Source of the DNA: Acetobacteraceae bacterium
GTDB lineage: Bacteria; Pseudomonadota; Alphaproteobacteria; Acetobacterales; Acetobacteraceae
Reading direction: 5' to 3'
DNA length: 64,000 nucleotides
Assembly (NCBI GenBank): GCA_024280945.1
Contig: JAMXLO010000053.1
Span: forward strand, 1-64,000
In this document: one piece after another, positions 33,157-43,524 of the stretch
Position numbering within the stretch: the first letter of the stretch is position 1
How the letters are laid out: the number at the start of each line of letters is the position of its first letter
The notes under the pieces: generated by a model
Told to the model about the DNA's origin: nothing
Database searches by the model: none
What the model saw: only the letters and a program-made list of their open reading frames with translations
Made by a program: the position numbers and the translations under genes

Positions 33157-34905
33157 GTGCTGGAGCGCCTGAAGGCCGCTTCTTCGCTCCATGAGCTAGC
33201 AGCCATTCTGGGATATTCGGCATCCTCCCTCGCCTACATCCTCTACAAAAGACCGAATGTCGGGCGCTACTTCAGCTTTAACATCCCCAAACGGTCGGGT
33301 GGTATGCGCGCCATTGAGGCGCCCGATGAGCGTCTAAAAGCCCTACAAAGAAAGCTCGCTGGCATATTGGAGGAGTGTAATGCCGAAATTACGAACCGGC
33401 GCGGCTTCCCTGATGCCTTCGCGCATGGCTTTGAACGTGGCCGCTCGATAATTACCAATGCTTGGCCGCATAAGAATCGTCGATTTGTCCTTAACCTTGA
33501 TCTCGAAGGGTTTTTCCCAAGCATCAACTTTGGCCGGGTCCGCGGCTTCTTTCTAAAGAATAGAAATTTTGGGCTGCACCCGAAGGTAGCCACCGTCATC
33601 GCCCAAATTGCTTGTTTTAATAACGCTCTTCCCCAGGGCGCGCCTTCCTCGCCGATTATCTCCAACCTTGTCGCACACCTGCTGGACATCAGGCTAGGGA
33701 GACTCGCGGCGGCTACCAAGTGCACCTATTCGCGATATGCTGACGACCTTACTTTCTCCACGAACCAGAGGGATTTCCCCGCGTCTCTTGCCTATGAAGT
33801 GCTTGAGCCGGAAAGAAGGTGGGCGCTGGCTGAGCCTTTGCTTACCGAGATTCACCGGTCCGGCTTCGCGGTACATCCGACGAAGACGCGCATGCAACGC
33901 CGCCCAAGCCACCAGGTCGTTACCGGGTTGACAGTCAACGAGAAGGTCAACGTACAAGCGTCGTATTACCGAGCTGCAAGAGCCATGTGTGACTCGCTCT
34001 TCAAATGTGGCAGCTACTATCGTGGTGCTGTGTCTTCGAAGACTTTGCCGCCAGCTAAACCACCAGTTCGGGAGAGCGGCATTGCCTACCTCGAAGGCGT
34101 GATGGCACACATCTACCATGTGAAACATACCTCTGATGTTCGCTCCCAACTCCTCGATCCCAAGAAAGAAGTCGAAGATGCAAAGCGACTCCGCTACCCT
34201 GGATATCGAGAGCTCTTCAAGAAACTGCTCTATTTCAAGCATTTCGTCGCGCTGGACAGGCCGCTTATCGTTTGCGAGGGAAAGACCGATAACATCTATC
34301 TCCGTAGCGCCCTGAAAGCGCTTGATCCGAGGTACCCCGAGCTGTCGGAGGTCGACAAAGGGAAGCTCGTCACAAAGGTGCGACTCCTGCGGCATTCGCG
34401 CGTCGAGCACGACGTCCTTGAGCTGAGCGGTGGCAGTGGCAATCTTGGCAATTTGGTAGGGCGGTATGAAAGGGCCATTAGCCGTTACGCATACCGCCCT
34501 TTGAGATACCCGGTTATTGTTGTCATCGACAACGACAGCGGCTCCGATCCAGTCTTCGGAGCTCTCAAGCAGCGCAAGGTAACCATCAGCCTTACTACGG
34601 CGGAGCCGTTCTACTACGTGTGCTTCAACCTGTACGTAGTAAAGACTCCAGAGCGTGGTTCGGGGGGCACCTCTTGCATCGAAGATCTGTTTGACGCAAC
34701 AGTTCGTGCCAAAAAGCTCGACGGCAAAACGCTATCTCTTGGTAAGGATTGGGACAGTAAAACCCAATACGGAAAGCTGGACTTCGCCGACAAAATCGTC
34801 CGAGCAGGTTTTTCCACGATCGATTTTAGTGGGTTCGTTCCGCTGATCGACCGCATAGTCGCTGTGCTAGCAGACTTTACCCATCGTCGCGTGTCGTTAG
34901 TCTAA
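33157..34905 (+). CDS. Retron reverse transcriptase fused to a TOPRIM domain (Ec67/Eco2 type)
   Basis: 582 residues from a GTG at 33157, close to the roughly 586 of Ec67 RT. The frame is open from an ATG at 33100, but that lies inside the msd, and similarity to Ec67 begins only at about the GTG (VLERLKAASSLHELAAIL). RT motifs: retron NAxxH (NAWPH, about 101-105), LNLDLEGFFPS, PQGAPSSPIISN, catalytic YADD (194-197) and VTGLTVN. The C-terminal third is TOPRIM: VCEGKTD with Glu374 and VIDNDSG with Asp458 and Asp460, plus DSKTQYGK near the end. In Ec67-type retrons this single protein makes msDNA and supplies the anti-phage effector. The gene is visibly AT-richer than its neighbours, which suggests horizontal transfer. 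Confidence 0.93.
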   Translation: MLERLKAASSLHELAAILGYSASSLAYILYKRPNVGRYFSFNIPKRSGGMRAIEAPDERLKALQRKLAGILEECNAEITNRRGFPDAFAHGFERGRSIITNAWPHKNRRFVLNLDLEGFFPSINFGRVRGFFLKNRNFGLHPKVATVIAQIACFNNALPQGAPSSPIISNLVAHLLDIRLGRLAAATKCTYSRYADDLTFSTNQRDFPASLAYEVLEPERRWALAEPLLTEIHRSGFAVHPTKTRMQRRPSHQVVTGLTVNEKVNVQASYYRAARAMCDSLFKCGSYYRGAVSSKTLPPAKPPVRESGIAYLEGVMAHIYHVKHTSDVRSQLLDPKKEVEDAKRLRYPGYRELFKKLLYFKHFVALDRPLIVCEGKTDNIYLRSALKALDPRYPELSEVDKGKLVTKVRLLRHSRVEHDVLELSGGSGNLGNLVGRYERAISRYAYRPLRYPVIVVIDNDSGSDPVFGALKQRKVTISLTTAEPFYYVCFNLYVVKTPERGSGGTSCIEDLFDATVRAKKLDGKTLSLGKDWDSKTQYGKLDFADKIVRAGFSTIDFSGFVPLIDRIVAVLADFTHRRVSLV

Positions 34906-35011
34906 AGCTTATGCCTCGTTGAGCCATTTCCTGGACATTAGCAATCTCCGTCTCACGCTATTGCGGCCGCGCTCAGTGTACGCACCTAGGCTACATGCCG
35001 TCGTCTGGCGT

Positions 35012-36477
<1,466 letters not shown>

Positions 36478-36479
<2 letters not shown>

Positions 36480-36858
36480 AGGCGGCGGCGCTGCCGTGAC
36501 TGGCCGGGTGCGCGATTGCGCCGGCTCGATGGCCGTGATGCTCGCCGATATGGTTGTAGGCAAGTACGCCGGCCTTCGCCCGCGCCGCGGTATTTTCGTC
36601 CGGCCCGTTCGCCTGCATCGATACCAAAGTGGCGGGTGCAGCATTTGCGGTGCTCGCCGGCACGCTCTGCCCGGCAGATTGTGCCGCGAGCGTGGCCGCG
36701 AACGAGGCCGCCTGGGCCTCGGTCAGTTTCGTGGGGTCGGTTTTTCCGCCCGCCGAGGCGGCGCCCTTGTCGCTGATCTGCTCAGACAGCCACGAAGCGC
36801 CTTTTGCGATCGACATCACCGCCCCGATCGCGCCGCCGACAGCAAGCAGTGGAAACAT
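36478..36858 (-). CDS. Small hypothetical protein with N-terminal membrane-like segment
   Basis: 126 residues from the ATG at 36858, with GGAGG 7 bases upstream; the longer frame to 37101 overlaps the NIPSNAP gene and is not supported. MFPLLAVGGAIGAVMSIAKGASWLS is hydrophobic. The rest is an Ala/Gln/Thr-rich, probably disordered stretch ending with a His-rich HIGEHHGHRAGA. KLTEAQAASFAATLAAQ is helical. No family is recognised. The stop codon TAG shares its first two bases with the edge of the palindromic element, so the element may have truncated or extended the C-terminus. Confidence 0.55.
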
Positions 36859-36911
36859 TCTGGCCTCCAGTGGGGAAAACCCACCGGAGGCACAGCAGAA
36901 ATCGTGCCAGT

Positions 36912-37529
36912 CTACTTCAGAGGCGAGAACGCGGCCGGCACCACCAGCATGTTCTCCTGCTTCAGCAGCGCACCGGGCGGCGAGCCTGGCGGCCACACGC
37001 CCTTCGACACCGCCTCGGCGCGGATACGCGAGCGCTCTGCGGCATCCTTGTAGGCCCAGATGTGGCACCACCTGTTGAGGCCGCCCAGCTCTGAGTACCA
37101 CGCGCCGACCAGCGGCGAGAGCTTGATCCGCTCCGGCACCTTCTCGGCCCAGCGTTCCATCACCGCCGGCAGCGTGCCCGGGGCGTAGGTGTACATGCGG
37201 ATTTCATAGATGCCGCCGAGACTGCGCGGCTCCAGCGGGGGCGAGAACGCCGCGGGCAGGAATATCTCGCTCTTCTGCTCGATGGTCAGCTCGCGTGTGT
37301 TCGGCGGCCAGCCTTCCGCCTTGGACGCTTCAGCGCGCACCGCTGCGCGCTGATCGAGGCTGTCATACGGCCATACGTGGATCACCTGATTGAGCGGCCC
37401 CACCTCGGTATGCCAGAAGGCGGCCAGTTTCGAATATTTCTCGCGGATGTGCAGCGCAGAGGCAAAACGCTCTTCGAAGGTCGGGATATTGCCCGGCTTC
37501 AGCGTGTAGGTGCGCATTTCGATGATCAT
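36912..37529 (-). CDS. NIPSNAP family protein with two NIPSNAP domains
   Basis: 205 residues formed by two tandem NIPSNAP (dimeric alpha-beta barrel) repeats: MIIEMRTYTLKPGNIPTFEERF with HVWPYDSLDQRAAVRAE, and GIYEIRMYTYAPGTLPAVMERW with HIWAYKDAAERSRIRAE. The biochemical role of bacterial members is not established. Start ATG at 37529 follows a GAGGGCGAGCG sequence. Upstream lies a 384-base noncoding interval. Confidence 0.87.
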   Translation of the reverse strand: MIIEMRTYTLKPGNIPTFEERFASALHIREKYSKLAAFWHTEVGPLNQVIHVWPYDSLDQRAAVRAEASKAEGWPPNTRELTIEQKSEIFLPAAFSPPLEPRSLGGIYEIRMYTYAPGTLPAVMERWAEKVPERIKLSPLVGAWYSELGGLNRWCHIWAYKDAAERSRIRAEAVSKGVWPPGSPPGALLKQENMLVVPAAFSPLK

Positions 37530-37913
37530 CGCTCGCCCTCCCGTTCAATGGATGAGCGGACGTTAGTGCCCGCTGCGCTGTTCAGGCAAGCGAGCGCCGG
37601 GATGGCGCAAATTGAGCTTTCCCAGAAACGCAAGACCCCCGCACGCCCTCAGCGATGAACGGGGGTCATCATGCGAAGTTTGCAACTTCGCGCCTGGCTC
37701 TGATCGCCAGACGATAACGTGGGCTTGTTGATCAGTTGCCGATGCCACGCCGGTCGGCAACTCCGAGACTGCCCGGTGGAGTCATGCTGCGATGCACCCT
37801 CCCTTGCAGTGGAACGATGGAAAATGTGCGCCTGTGACATGCCGATGTCAAGCACATTGCAACGGTCGCATTTCAAGAACTCGTAGTTGCATACGGCGGG
37901 ATTAGGAAATTGG
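37530..37913. other. Intergenic region with two hairpins
   Basis: No convincing gene is seen in these 384 bases. They contain GACCCCC/GGGGGTC (37634-37640 with 37661-37667) around a 20-base loop, and directly after it a perfect GCGAAGTT-TGC-AACTTCGC hairpin (37673-37691). Farther right is TGACAT-GCCG-ATGTCA (37835-37850). Flanking genes are both on the minus strand. The last hairpin lies beyond the dioxygenase stop at 37914, so it can serve as its terminator. The others lie where the NIPSNAP promoter should be. Confidence 0.5.
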
Positions 37914-38810
37914 TCAATCTGCCGCCGCAGCTTCCTGTTCGATGGTGATCACATCCCCTGCCAATGTGGTGCGGCGTACATCGCGCACCTCGTTGCGATC
38001 GAACCGACGCGCGCGATGCATCGTGGTGCGGTTGTCCCACATCACAAGGTCGAACGGCCGCCAGGAATGCGAGTAGACGAACTCGCGCTGTGTCGCGTGT
38101 TCAGTCAGGTCGCGCAGGAACATCCGCGCTTCCGGTATCGTCTGACCTTCGATCGCCCCCGCATGCGAGGACAGGAACAACGACCTGTGTCCGGTGACCG
38201 GATGCACGCGCACCAGCCGCTGGCGAACCGGTTGGAATGAGGCGCGCTCCTCCTCGGTAAGGTCGGTGAAGCCGATCGCCTCGCGCGAGTACATCAACGA
38301 GTGCAGGCAGACCAGGTCCTCGACTTCGGCCTTGGTGCGTTCATCCAGCGCATTGTATGCGGCGCGCATATCGGCGAACTCGGTGTTCGCGCCCCATGAT
38401 GGCAGCACGCGGCCGGACAGCAGCGAGTAGCGGGCCGGCACCGGTCGGAACGAGCTGTCCGAGTGCCACAACCGATCGCCCAGTTTGAAGAACCAAACGC
38501 GATCCTGGTCGGACATGATGTTGCCGTTCTTGTCCAGGTTGGAGAAGTCGGCGATGCCGGCGCCGAGGCGGCTGTCCGCGCGCTTCCTGATATGCCCGCC
38601 GCTGTTATAATTCTCCAGCTCGCCGAACTGCATGGTGAAGGCGAGTTGCTGTTCATCAGTGATGGTCTGATCGCGAAACACCAGCACCGCGTATTGGTCC
38701 ATTCCCGCTTCCACCGCCGCAATCTGATCTTGGCTGAGCGGTTGGCGGCAATCGATCCCCGATACTTCAGCGGCGAAAGTTGGGGCCAGCTGGCGAAATG
38801 TCACGCTCAT
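37914..38810 (-). CDS. TauD/TfdA family Fe(II)/2-oxoglutarate dioxygenase
   Basis: 298 residues. The iron ligands are visible as HxD in LWHSDSSF near residue 116 and the distal histidine in MWDNRTTMHRARRFD near residue 264, followed by the 2-oxoglutarate-binding arginine in VRRTTLAGD. The N-terminal FRQLAPTFAAEVSGIDCRQPLS and AVLVFRDQTI fit TfdA-like enzymes (2,4-D or related substrates, or sulfonates). The LysR-type gene upstream on the same strand (222-base gap) may regulate it. The substrate is unknown. Confidence 0.9.
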   Translation of the reverse strand: MSVTFRQLAPTFAAEVSGIDCRQPLSQDQIAAVEAGMDQYAVLVFRDQTITDEQQLAFTMQFGELENYNSGGHIRKRADSRLGAGIADFSNLDKNGNIMSDQDRVWFFKLGDRLWHSDSSFRPVPARYSLLSGRVLPSWGANTEFADMRAAYNALDERTKAEVEDLVCLHSLMYSREAIGFTDLTEEERASFQPVRQRLVRVHPVTGHRSLFLSSHAGAIEGQTIPEARMFLRDLTEHATQREFVYSHSWRPFDLVMWDNRTTMHRARRFDRNEVRDVRRTTLAGDVITIEQEAAAAD

Positions 38811-39032
38811 CCGAGTGCTTCCTTCCGGTTGCGCCGCGTCCCCAGCGTGTCGTGGTCATGCCTGCCAGGACGAGCCGTGCCGCATGATGGCATGCAACCG
38901 GACGGGCGGGCAGATCCTCTCTCGTCGGGGCAGTTCGGTGCACAACGCGCGGGTAACGCCGCGCATTATGCCGTCGGGTCCCTCCTGGCGTATTATGCAG
39001 CGACCTGCAGCGGGCCTCCGCGGTGACCCAGG

Positions 39033-39944
39033 TTACGGAGGCGGAGGCGCCACCGCGCCGGGCTCGACGGAGTCGATCAGCCACTGGCGGAACAGCGCGA
39101 TCTTTGGCGTATCGGCGGTCGCTTCGGGTGCCACGATGTAGAAGCCCGCATCCGCGGGCAGCACCACGTTGAACGGTACTACCAGTCGGCCGGCGGCGAT
39201 GTCCGCTTCGACGAAGCGCGTGCGGCCAAGTGCGATCCCAAGCCCTTCGACTGCCGCCTCGATTGCCATGAAGCTCTGGTCGAAGCTCAGGCCGCGGCGC
39301 GCAGCCAGCGAAACAGGCAGGCCCGCGGCGGTGAGCCACAGCTGCCAGTCCTCGCGCGAGGCGGTGGCGTGCAGCAGCGTGTGGTTCGCCAAATCTTCCG
39401 GAGTTCGCAGCGGGTTGTCAGCGTTCAGCAGCGACGGGCTGCATACCGGGAACATGTCCTCGGCCATCAGCCAGTCGGTGCGCAATCCTGGCCAGTTGCC
39501 CCTGCCGTAGCGGACCGCCATGTCCACTTCTTCGCGCTGGAAATCGACCAGGTGCGACGAGGTGGTGATGCGCACCTCGATTCCCGGATTGGCGTCCTGG
39601 AACGCGGCGACCCGCGTGACCAGCCACTTGGCGGCGAGCGACGCCGTGGTGCTGACGGTCAGCACGCCCTCGCGCTCGGGGCGGCGCAGCCGGTCGGTGG
39701 CACGGCGCAGGTCCTCGAACGCGCCTCGCACCGCCGGAAGGTACGAAGCTGCCTCACGCGTCAGTTCGAGGGCGCGATTTCGCCGGACAAACAACTGGAC
39801 CCCGAGTTGCTCCTCGAGCCGCCGGATCAAATGGCTCACCGCGGTCTGCGTGACGTTCAGCTCGTCGGCGGCGCGGGTGAAACTCAGGTGACGGGCGGCA
39901 GCCTCGAAGGCGCGCAGGCCGGACAACGACGGCAAGGTTGTCAT
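39033..39944 (-). CDS. LysR-family transcriptional regulator (GcvA-like)
   Basis: 303 residues. The N-terminal winged HTH (LRAFEAAARHLSFTRAADELNVTQTAVS) and the effector domain (GVLTVSTTASLAAKWLV, DMAVRYGRGNWPGL) match the GcvA branch. It lies upstream of, and codirectional with, the TauD-type dioxygenase, and divergent from the DUF1127/CmcJ-like genes. The 112 bases to 40057 would contain a shared control region. Either neighbour could be a target. The final PGAVAPPPP tail is unusual but harmless. Confidence 0.9.
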   Translation of the reverse strand: MTTLPSLSGLRAFEAAARHLSFTRAADELNVTQTAVSHLIRRLEEQLGVQLFVRRNRALELTREAASYLPAVRGAFEDLRRATDRLRRPEREGVLTVSTTASLAAKWLVTRVAAFQDANPGIEVRITTSSHLVDFQREEVDMAVRYGRGNWPGLRTDWLMAEDMFPVCSPSLLNADNPLRTPEDLANHTLLHATASREDWQLWLTAAGLPVSLAARRGLSFDQSFMAIEAAVEGLGIALGRTRFVEADIAAGRLVVPFNVVLPADAGFYIVAPEATADTPKIALFRQWLIDSVEPGAVAPPPP

Positions 39945-40056
39945 GGGGCGGGATGTAGTATGACTTCAGCTCATGTGAAGCCTGACAAAGTATCCTTTGC
40001 GAACCGACCCCGGCCGGCCCAGTTCATCGGCAGTTTCTCGATGAGGAGCGAGATCG

Positions 40057-40284
40057 ATGTCTGCTTTTGTCCACCCACCGCTGACATATTCTCAGCCGCT
40101 GGTGACCGAGAGGGGGCCTCGCCGTGGGCTGCTTGCCACACTGCGGCAGTGGCGTCAGCGTGCGCGGGAGCGGCGAGCGTTGGCTGAACTGAGCCAGCGG
40201 GAGTTGGCTGACTTTGGCGCCACCAGCGCCGACGTCTATCGCGAGCTGTCCACTCCGTTCTGGCGTTCACTGCCGCCCTGCTGA
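40057..40284 (+). CDS. DUF1127 domain-containing small protein
   Basis: 75 residues. The DUF1127 (YjiS-like) pattern is clear in the second half: LATLRQWRQRARERRALAELS, then RELADFGATSADVYREL and the closing FWRSLPP. Such arginine-rich small proteins occur widely in alphaproteobacteria; some bind RNA and affect phosphate or carbon metabolism and RNA turnover. Start ATG follows GAGGAGCGAGATCG. It stands 26 bases ahead of the CmcJ-like gene on the same strand. Confidence 0.85.
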   Translation: MSAFVHPPLTYSQPLVTERGPRRGLLATLRQWRQRARERRALAELSQRELADFGATSADVYRELSTPFWRSLPPC

Positions 40285-40310
40285 GATTGCACCGAAGGAG
40301 GAGTTTCCCG

Positions 40311-41150
40311 ATGAACGCAAATCGCCTGGATGGATTGCCGCACGTCGATGCCACGCTGAATTACCTCGGGCGCATGGACGATCGGCCCCGCAACTACACC
40401 TATGAGCCGCCTCCTGGTGTTCCTCGCTCCAACACCGTGCGCGATCCGCACACCGTGCCGATCCACGACACGCGCCCGTTGGCCGACGAAATTTCGCTCG
40501 ACCGCGAGGGCTTCGCCCTGGTCCGCGCCGCCAGCGCGGTGCAGGACTTTTGGGACGAGGACGAGGTGCGGCGGGTGTATTATCCCGAGGTGCAGCGAGT
40601 GATCGCTGAAGCGACCGGCGCGAGCAAGGTGTTCATTTTCGATCACACGCTGCGCCGGCGGGTGAAGGACACTGCGGACCGCACGACCGGGGCGCCCCGG
40701 CAGCCCGCCACCGGCGTGCATGTCGATCACACGGCGCGTTCCGGGCCGCAGCGGGTGCGCGACTTCTTCGGCGACCAGGCCGAGGCGCTCCTGCGGGGCA
40801 GGGTGCAGGTGATCAACCTGTGGCGGCCGATCCGTGGTCCGCTGCGGGATGCACCACTGGCAGTATGCGATGCGGCCTCGGTCGACGCTGAGGATCTGGT
40901 GCCATCCGATCTGGTCTACCAGGACCGCACGGGCGAGACGTATGGCGTCAACTATAATCCGGCGCACCGTTGGTTCTATGTGCCGGAGATGCAGCCCGAT
41001 GAGGCGCTGCTGCTGAAGTGCTACGATTCAGCGACGGACGGGCGGGCGCGTTTCGCACCGCATACGGCGTTCGAGGATCCGACGACGCCGGCCGATGCAC
41101 CGCCGCGCGAGAGTATCGAGATCCGGACTCTCGTGTTCCACGAGGCCTGA
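40311..41150 (+). CDS. CmcJ/NvfI family oxidoreductase
   Basis: 279 residues from an ATG with GGAGG upstream; eight extra N-terminal codons in the frame are unsupported. It follows the CmcJ/NvfI pattern: YVTYEPP-like YTYEPPPGVPRSN, HDTRPLADEISLDREGF, the putative metal-site region GVHVDHTARSGPQRV, and INLWRPIRGPLRDAPLAVCD. CmcJ works with CmcI in cephamycin 7-methoxylation, and fungal NvfI relatives are Fe/2-oxoglutarate enzymes. Here the substrate is unknown. Two hairpins follow the stop. Confidence 0.85.
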   Translation: MNANRLDGLPHVDATLNYLGRMDDRPRNYTYEPPPGVPRSNTVRDPHTVPIHDTRPLADEISLDREGFALVRAASAVQDFWDEDEVRRVYYPEVQRVIAEATGASKVFIFDHTLRRRVKDTADRTTGAPRQPATGVHVDHTARSGPQRVRDFFGDQAEALLRGRVQVINLWRPIRGPLRDAPLAVCDAASVDAEDLVPSDLVYQDRTGETYGVNYNPAHRWFYVPEMQPDEALLLKCYDSATDGRARFAPHTAFEDPTTPADAPPRESIEIRTLVFHEA

Positions 41151-41153
41151 TCA

Positions 41154-41197
41154 CTCTGTCTCGACAGAGACGTGGCTGGCGGGGCCAAGCCCCGCCA
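41154..41197. terminator. Twin hairpins between convergent genes
   Basis: CTCTGT-CTCG-ACAGAG (41154-41169) sits directly after the CmcJ-like stop. TGGCGGGGC-CAA-GCCCCGCCA (41177-41197), a perfect 9-base stem, follows. Both lie before the folE stop at 41224. They are well placed to end transcription from both sides, although no T-runs are present. Confidence 0.65.
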
Positions 41198-41223
41198 TGA
41201 CATCCGGGGCGGCGGCGGATAGT

Positions 41224-41862
41224 TCAGTGGTCGCCGCCCAGACCTTTGCCATTGCCCATCATCGCCAGCACCTCGCGCCGCGTCGTCGGATCGTCGCGGA
41301 ACGCACCCAGCATGCGACTGGTCACCATGGTGACCCCGGGCTTGTGGATGCCGCGCGTCGTCATGCACTGGTGCGCCGCCTCGATCACCACGGCGACGCC
41401 GCGCGGCTCCAGCACCTGCTGAATGGTGTTGGCGATCTGCGCCGTCAGCTTCTCCTGGATCTGCAGTCGCCGCGCATAGGCGTCCACGACGCGCGCCAGT
41501 TTGCTGATGCCCACAACGCGATGATGCGGCAAATAGGCGACATGCGCGCGCCCGATGATCGGCACCATGTGGTGCTCGCAGTGGCTTTCCAGCCTGATGT
41601 CGCGCAGCAGGACAATTTCGTCGTAACCGTCGGTCTCCTCGAAGGTGCGCTCGAGCAGAGCGACCGGATCGATCTCGTAGCCGGAGAAGAACTCCTCGTA
41701 GGCGCGAGCGACGCGGGCCGGTGTGTCCGCCAGCCCTTCGCGCGAAGGATCGTCGCCTGCCCAGCGCAATAGCGTGCGCACAGCCGCTTCGGCTTCCTCT
41801 CGGGTCGGGCGGTCAGTCGAGGCCGCGGTTGCCGCACGAGCGACAGGCGAGACGATATTCAC
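41224..41862 (-). CDS. folE: GTP cyclohydrolase I
   Basis: 212 residues from a GTG at 41862 with GGGAGG 7 bases upstream. Zn ligands are present in [14 protein letters not shown] and in HQCMTTRG, and LAHTPxR-type [15 protein letters not shown] is at the N-terminus. The enzyme converts GTP to 7,8-dihydroneopterin triphosphate, the first step of folate (and pterin) synthesis. The first 25 residues are an Ala/Thr-rich leader not found in E. coli FolE. The upstream open frame to 41949 is not conserved. Confidence 0.96.
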   Translation of the reverse strand: MNIVSPVARAATAASTDRPTREEAEAAVRTLLRWAGDDPSREGLADTPARVARAYEEFFSGYEIDPVALLERTFEETDGYDEIVLLRDIRLESHCEHHMVPIIGRAHVAYLPHHRVVGISKLARVVDAYARRLQIQEKLTAQIANTIQQVLEPRGVAVVIEAAHQCMTTRGIHKPGVTMVTSRMLGAFRDDPTTRREVLAMMGNGKGLGGDH

Positions 41863-42020
41863 CGCAATTCCTCCCGGACGGTGGATGGGGTGCGCGCGCA
41901 ATATCCGAGCGCGCCAGTCGGGATATAAACCGCTCGGGCCGAGGCACAACCCCGTGAGCGGTCGAGCGCTATTTGGTCGCGTGATTCAGACCTTCGGCGG
42001 TTCCGCCTCCGGTCATCACG

Positions 42021-42425
42021 CTAGTGCACCCTACCGCTCTGGTGAGGGCTGTCCAGACTGAAAGCCGGAATGGCCACGTCGAAATTCTCACCCGATGACG
42101 GGACCACCATGTGGTAGGCACCCACCATGAAGCCGGATGGCGTGTCCAGCGGCGTGCCGGAGGTGTACTCGAAGCTCTCGCCAGGCTCGAGCAGAGGCTG
42201 TTCGCCGACCACGCCTGCGCCGTTCACGTGTTGCGTTCGGCCGCGCGCGTCGGTGATCTGCCACGTTCTGCGCAACAGCTGCACCGGTTCGCGACCTTCG
42301 TTTTCAATCTTCACGCGATAGGCCCAGACATAGTGGCCCTCGTCCGGTTGCGACTGATCTTCGAGATAAAACGAGCGTACGGTAACGCGGACGTTGCGCG
42401 TGACTTTTGAATAGCCTTCGGCCAT
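42021..42425 (-). CDS. apaG: ApaG protein
   Basis: 134 residues, typical of ApaG, an immunoglobulin-like fold of about 125 residues. Landmarks are VTVRSFYLEDQSQPDEGHYVWAYRVKIENEG, RTWQITDARGRTQHVNGAGVVGEQP and FEYTSGTPLDTPSGFMVG. In enterobacteria apaG sits with apaH and ksgA and affects Co2+ resistance and Mg2+ efflux; the molecular role is unsettled. Here it is 12 bases downstream of the glycosyltransferase gene. Confidence 0.95.
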   Translation of the reverse strand: MAEGYSKVTRNVRVTVRSFYLEDQSQPDEGHYVWAYRVKIENEGREPVQLLRRTWQITDARGRTQHVNGAGVVGEQPLLEPGESFEYTSGTPLDTPSGFMVGAYHMVVPSSGENFDVAIPAFSLDSPHQSGRVH

Positions 42426-42437
42426 GGCGAGACCAGG

Positions 42438-43448
42438 TCAGTGGGATGCGACCGATTCAAGGCGAGCGGCGGCCACTTGTCCAGTGTCTCCCCGGCTCGG
42501 CAGATACTGCTCCAACAGGTAGAGCGGTCGCTGCTTCACCTCGTCGAACACTCTGCCCAGGTATTCACCGATGATCCCGAGCGTTACCAATTGTGCCGAG
42601 CCGAGGAACAGGACGACGGCCATCAGGCTCGGATAGCCCGGCACCTCGTTGCCGAATACCAGCGTACGGACCAGAAGCTGCAGCAGGAATATGATGGAGC
42701 CCAGTCCGACCAGCAGCCCGAGATAGGTTGCGACCCGCAAAGGCAGCGTTGTGAAGCTGGTGATGCCTTCGACCGCCAGATTCCACAGTTTCCAGTACGT
42801 CCATGCCGTATGACCCGAGTGTCTCGGTTGCCGGTCGTAGCTGATGGCGCAGCTGGAGAAACCGACCCAGGCGAACAGGCCTTTCATGAACCGGTGTCGC
42901 TCGCGTACCCGGGACAACGCATGTACGACGCGCCGGCTCATCAGGCGAAAGTCCCCGGTGTCCGGTGGGATCGGCACGGCGGTCGAGCGTTGCAGGACGC
43001 GATAGAATGCTGCCGCGCTGGCGCGCTTCAGCCATGTTTCACCGTGCCGATGGCACCGCTGGGCATAGACGGTATCGAAGCCCCGCCGCCAGGCAGCGAT
43101 CAGCTCTGGGATGAGCTCGGGTGGATCCTGGAGGTCGGCATCTGTGACGATCACCGCTTCGCCGCGCGCGTGGTCCAGACCGGCGGTGGTGGCGATCTCC
43201 TTGCCGAAGTTGCGCGACAGGTTCACGATTGCAATATGACGATCGTGATCGCGCAGGTCGTGCATCACCTCCAACGTATTGTCGCGGCTGCCGTCATTGA
43301 CGAATACCAGCTCCCATTGCTCGCCGAGGCGTTGCATGACCGCAGCTATGCGTTCGTGCAACAGCGGCAGGTTCCGCTCTTCGTTGAAGGCGGGCACCAC
43401 AATCGAGAAAACCGGCCGGGCAGATTGAGACTTCGTCACCGCAACCAT
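42438..43448 (-). CDS. Glycosyltransferase family 2 with C-terminal membrane helices (DPM1/GtrB-like)
   Basis: 336 residues. The GT-A catalytic domain occupies about 1-235: FSIVVPAFNEERNLPLLHERI, FVNDGSRDNT and VIVTDADLQDPPELI with the metal-binding DAD. Two C-terminal membrane helices (about 243-268 and 277-305) are like GtrB/ArnC. Such enzymes load a sugar onto polyprenyl phosphate at the cytoplasmic face of the inner membrane. No flippase (GtrA-type) gene is adjacent. Confidence 0.92.
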   Translation of the reverse strand: MVAVTKSQSARPVFSIVVPAFNEERNLPLLHERIAAVMQRLGEQWELVFVNDGSRDNTLEVMHDLRDHDRHIAIVNLSRNFGKEIATTAGLDHARGEAVIVTDADLQDPPELIPELIAAWRRGFDTVYAQRCHRHGETWLKRASAAAFYRVLQRSTAVPIPPDTGDFRLMSRRVVHALSRVRERHRFMKGLFAWVGFSSCAISYDRQPRHSGHTAWTYWKLWNLAVEGITSFTTLPLRVATYLGLLVGLGSIIFLLQLLVRTLVFGNEVPGYPSLMAVVLFLGSAQLVTLGIIGEYLGRVFDEVKQRPLYLLEQYLPSRGDTGQVAAARLESVASH

Positions 43449-43524
43449 TCACGCGGTAAACCAAGCCACTCCTTTGCCGCATAAAACCTAACGTGGCGCT
43501 AATGCAGGGCTTGTCTGTGCCGAT

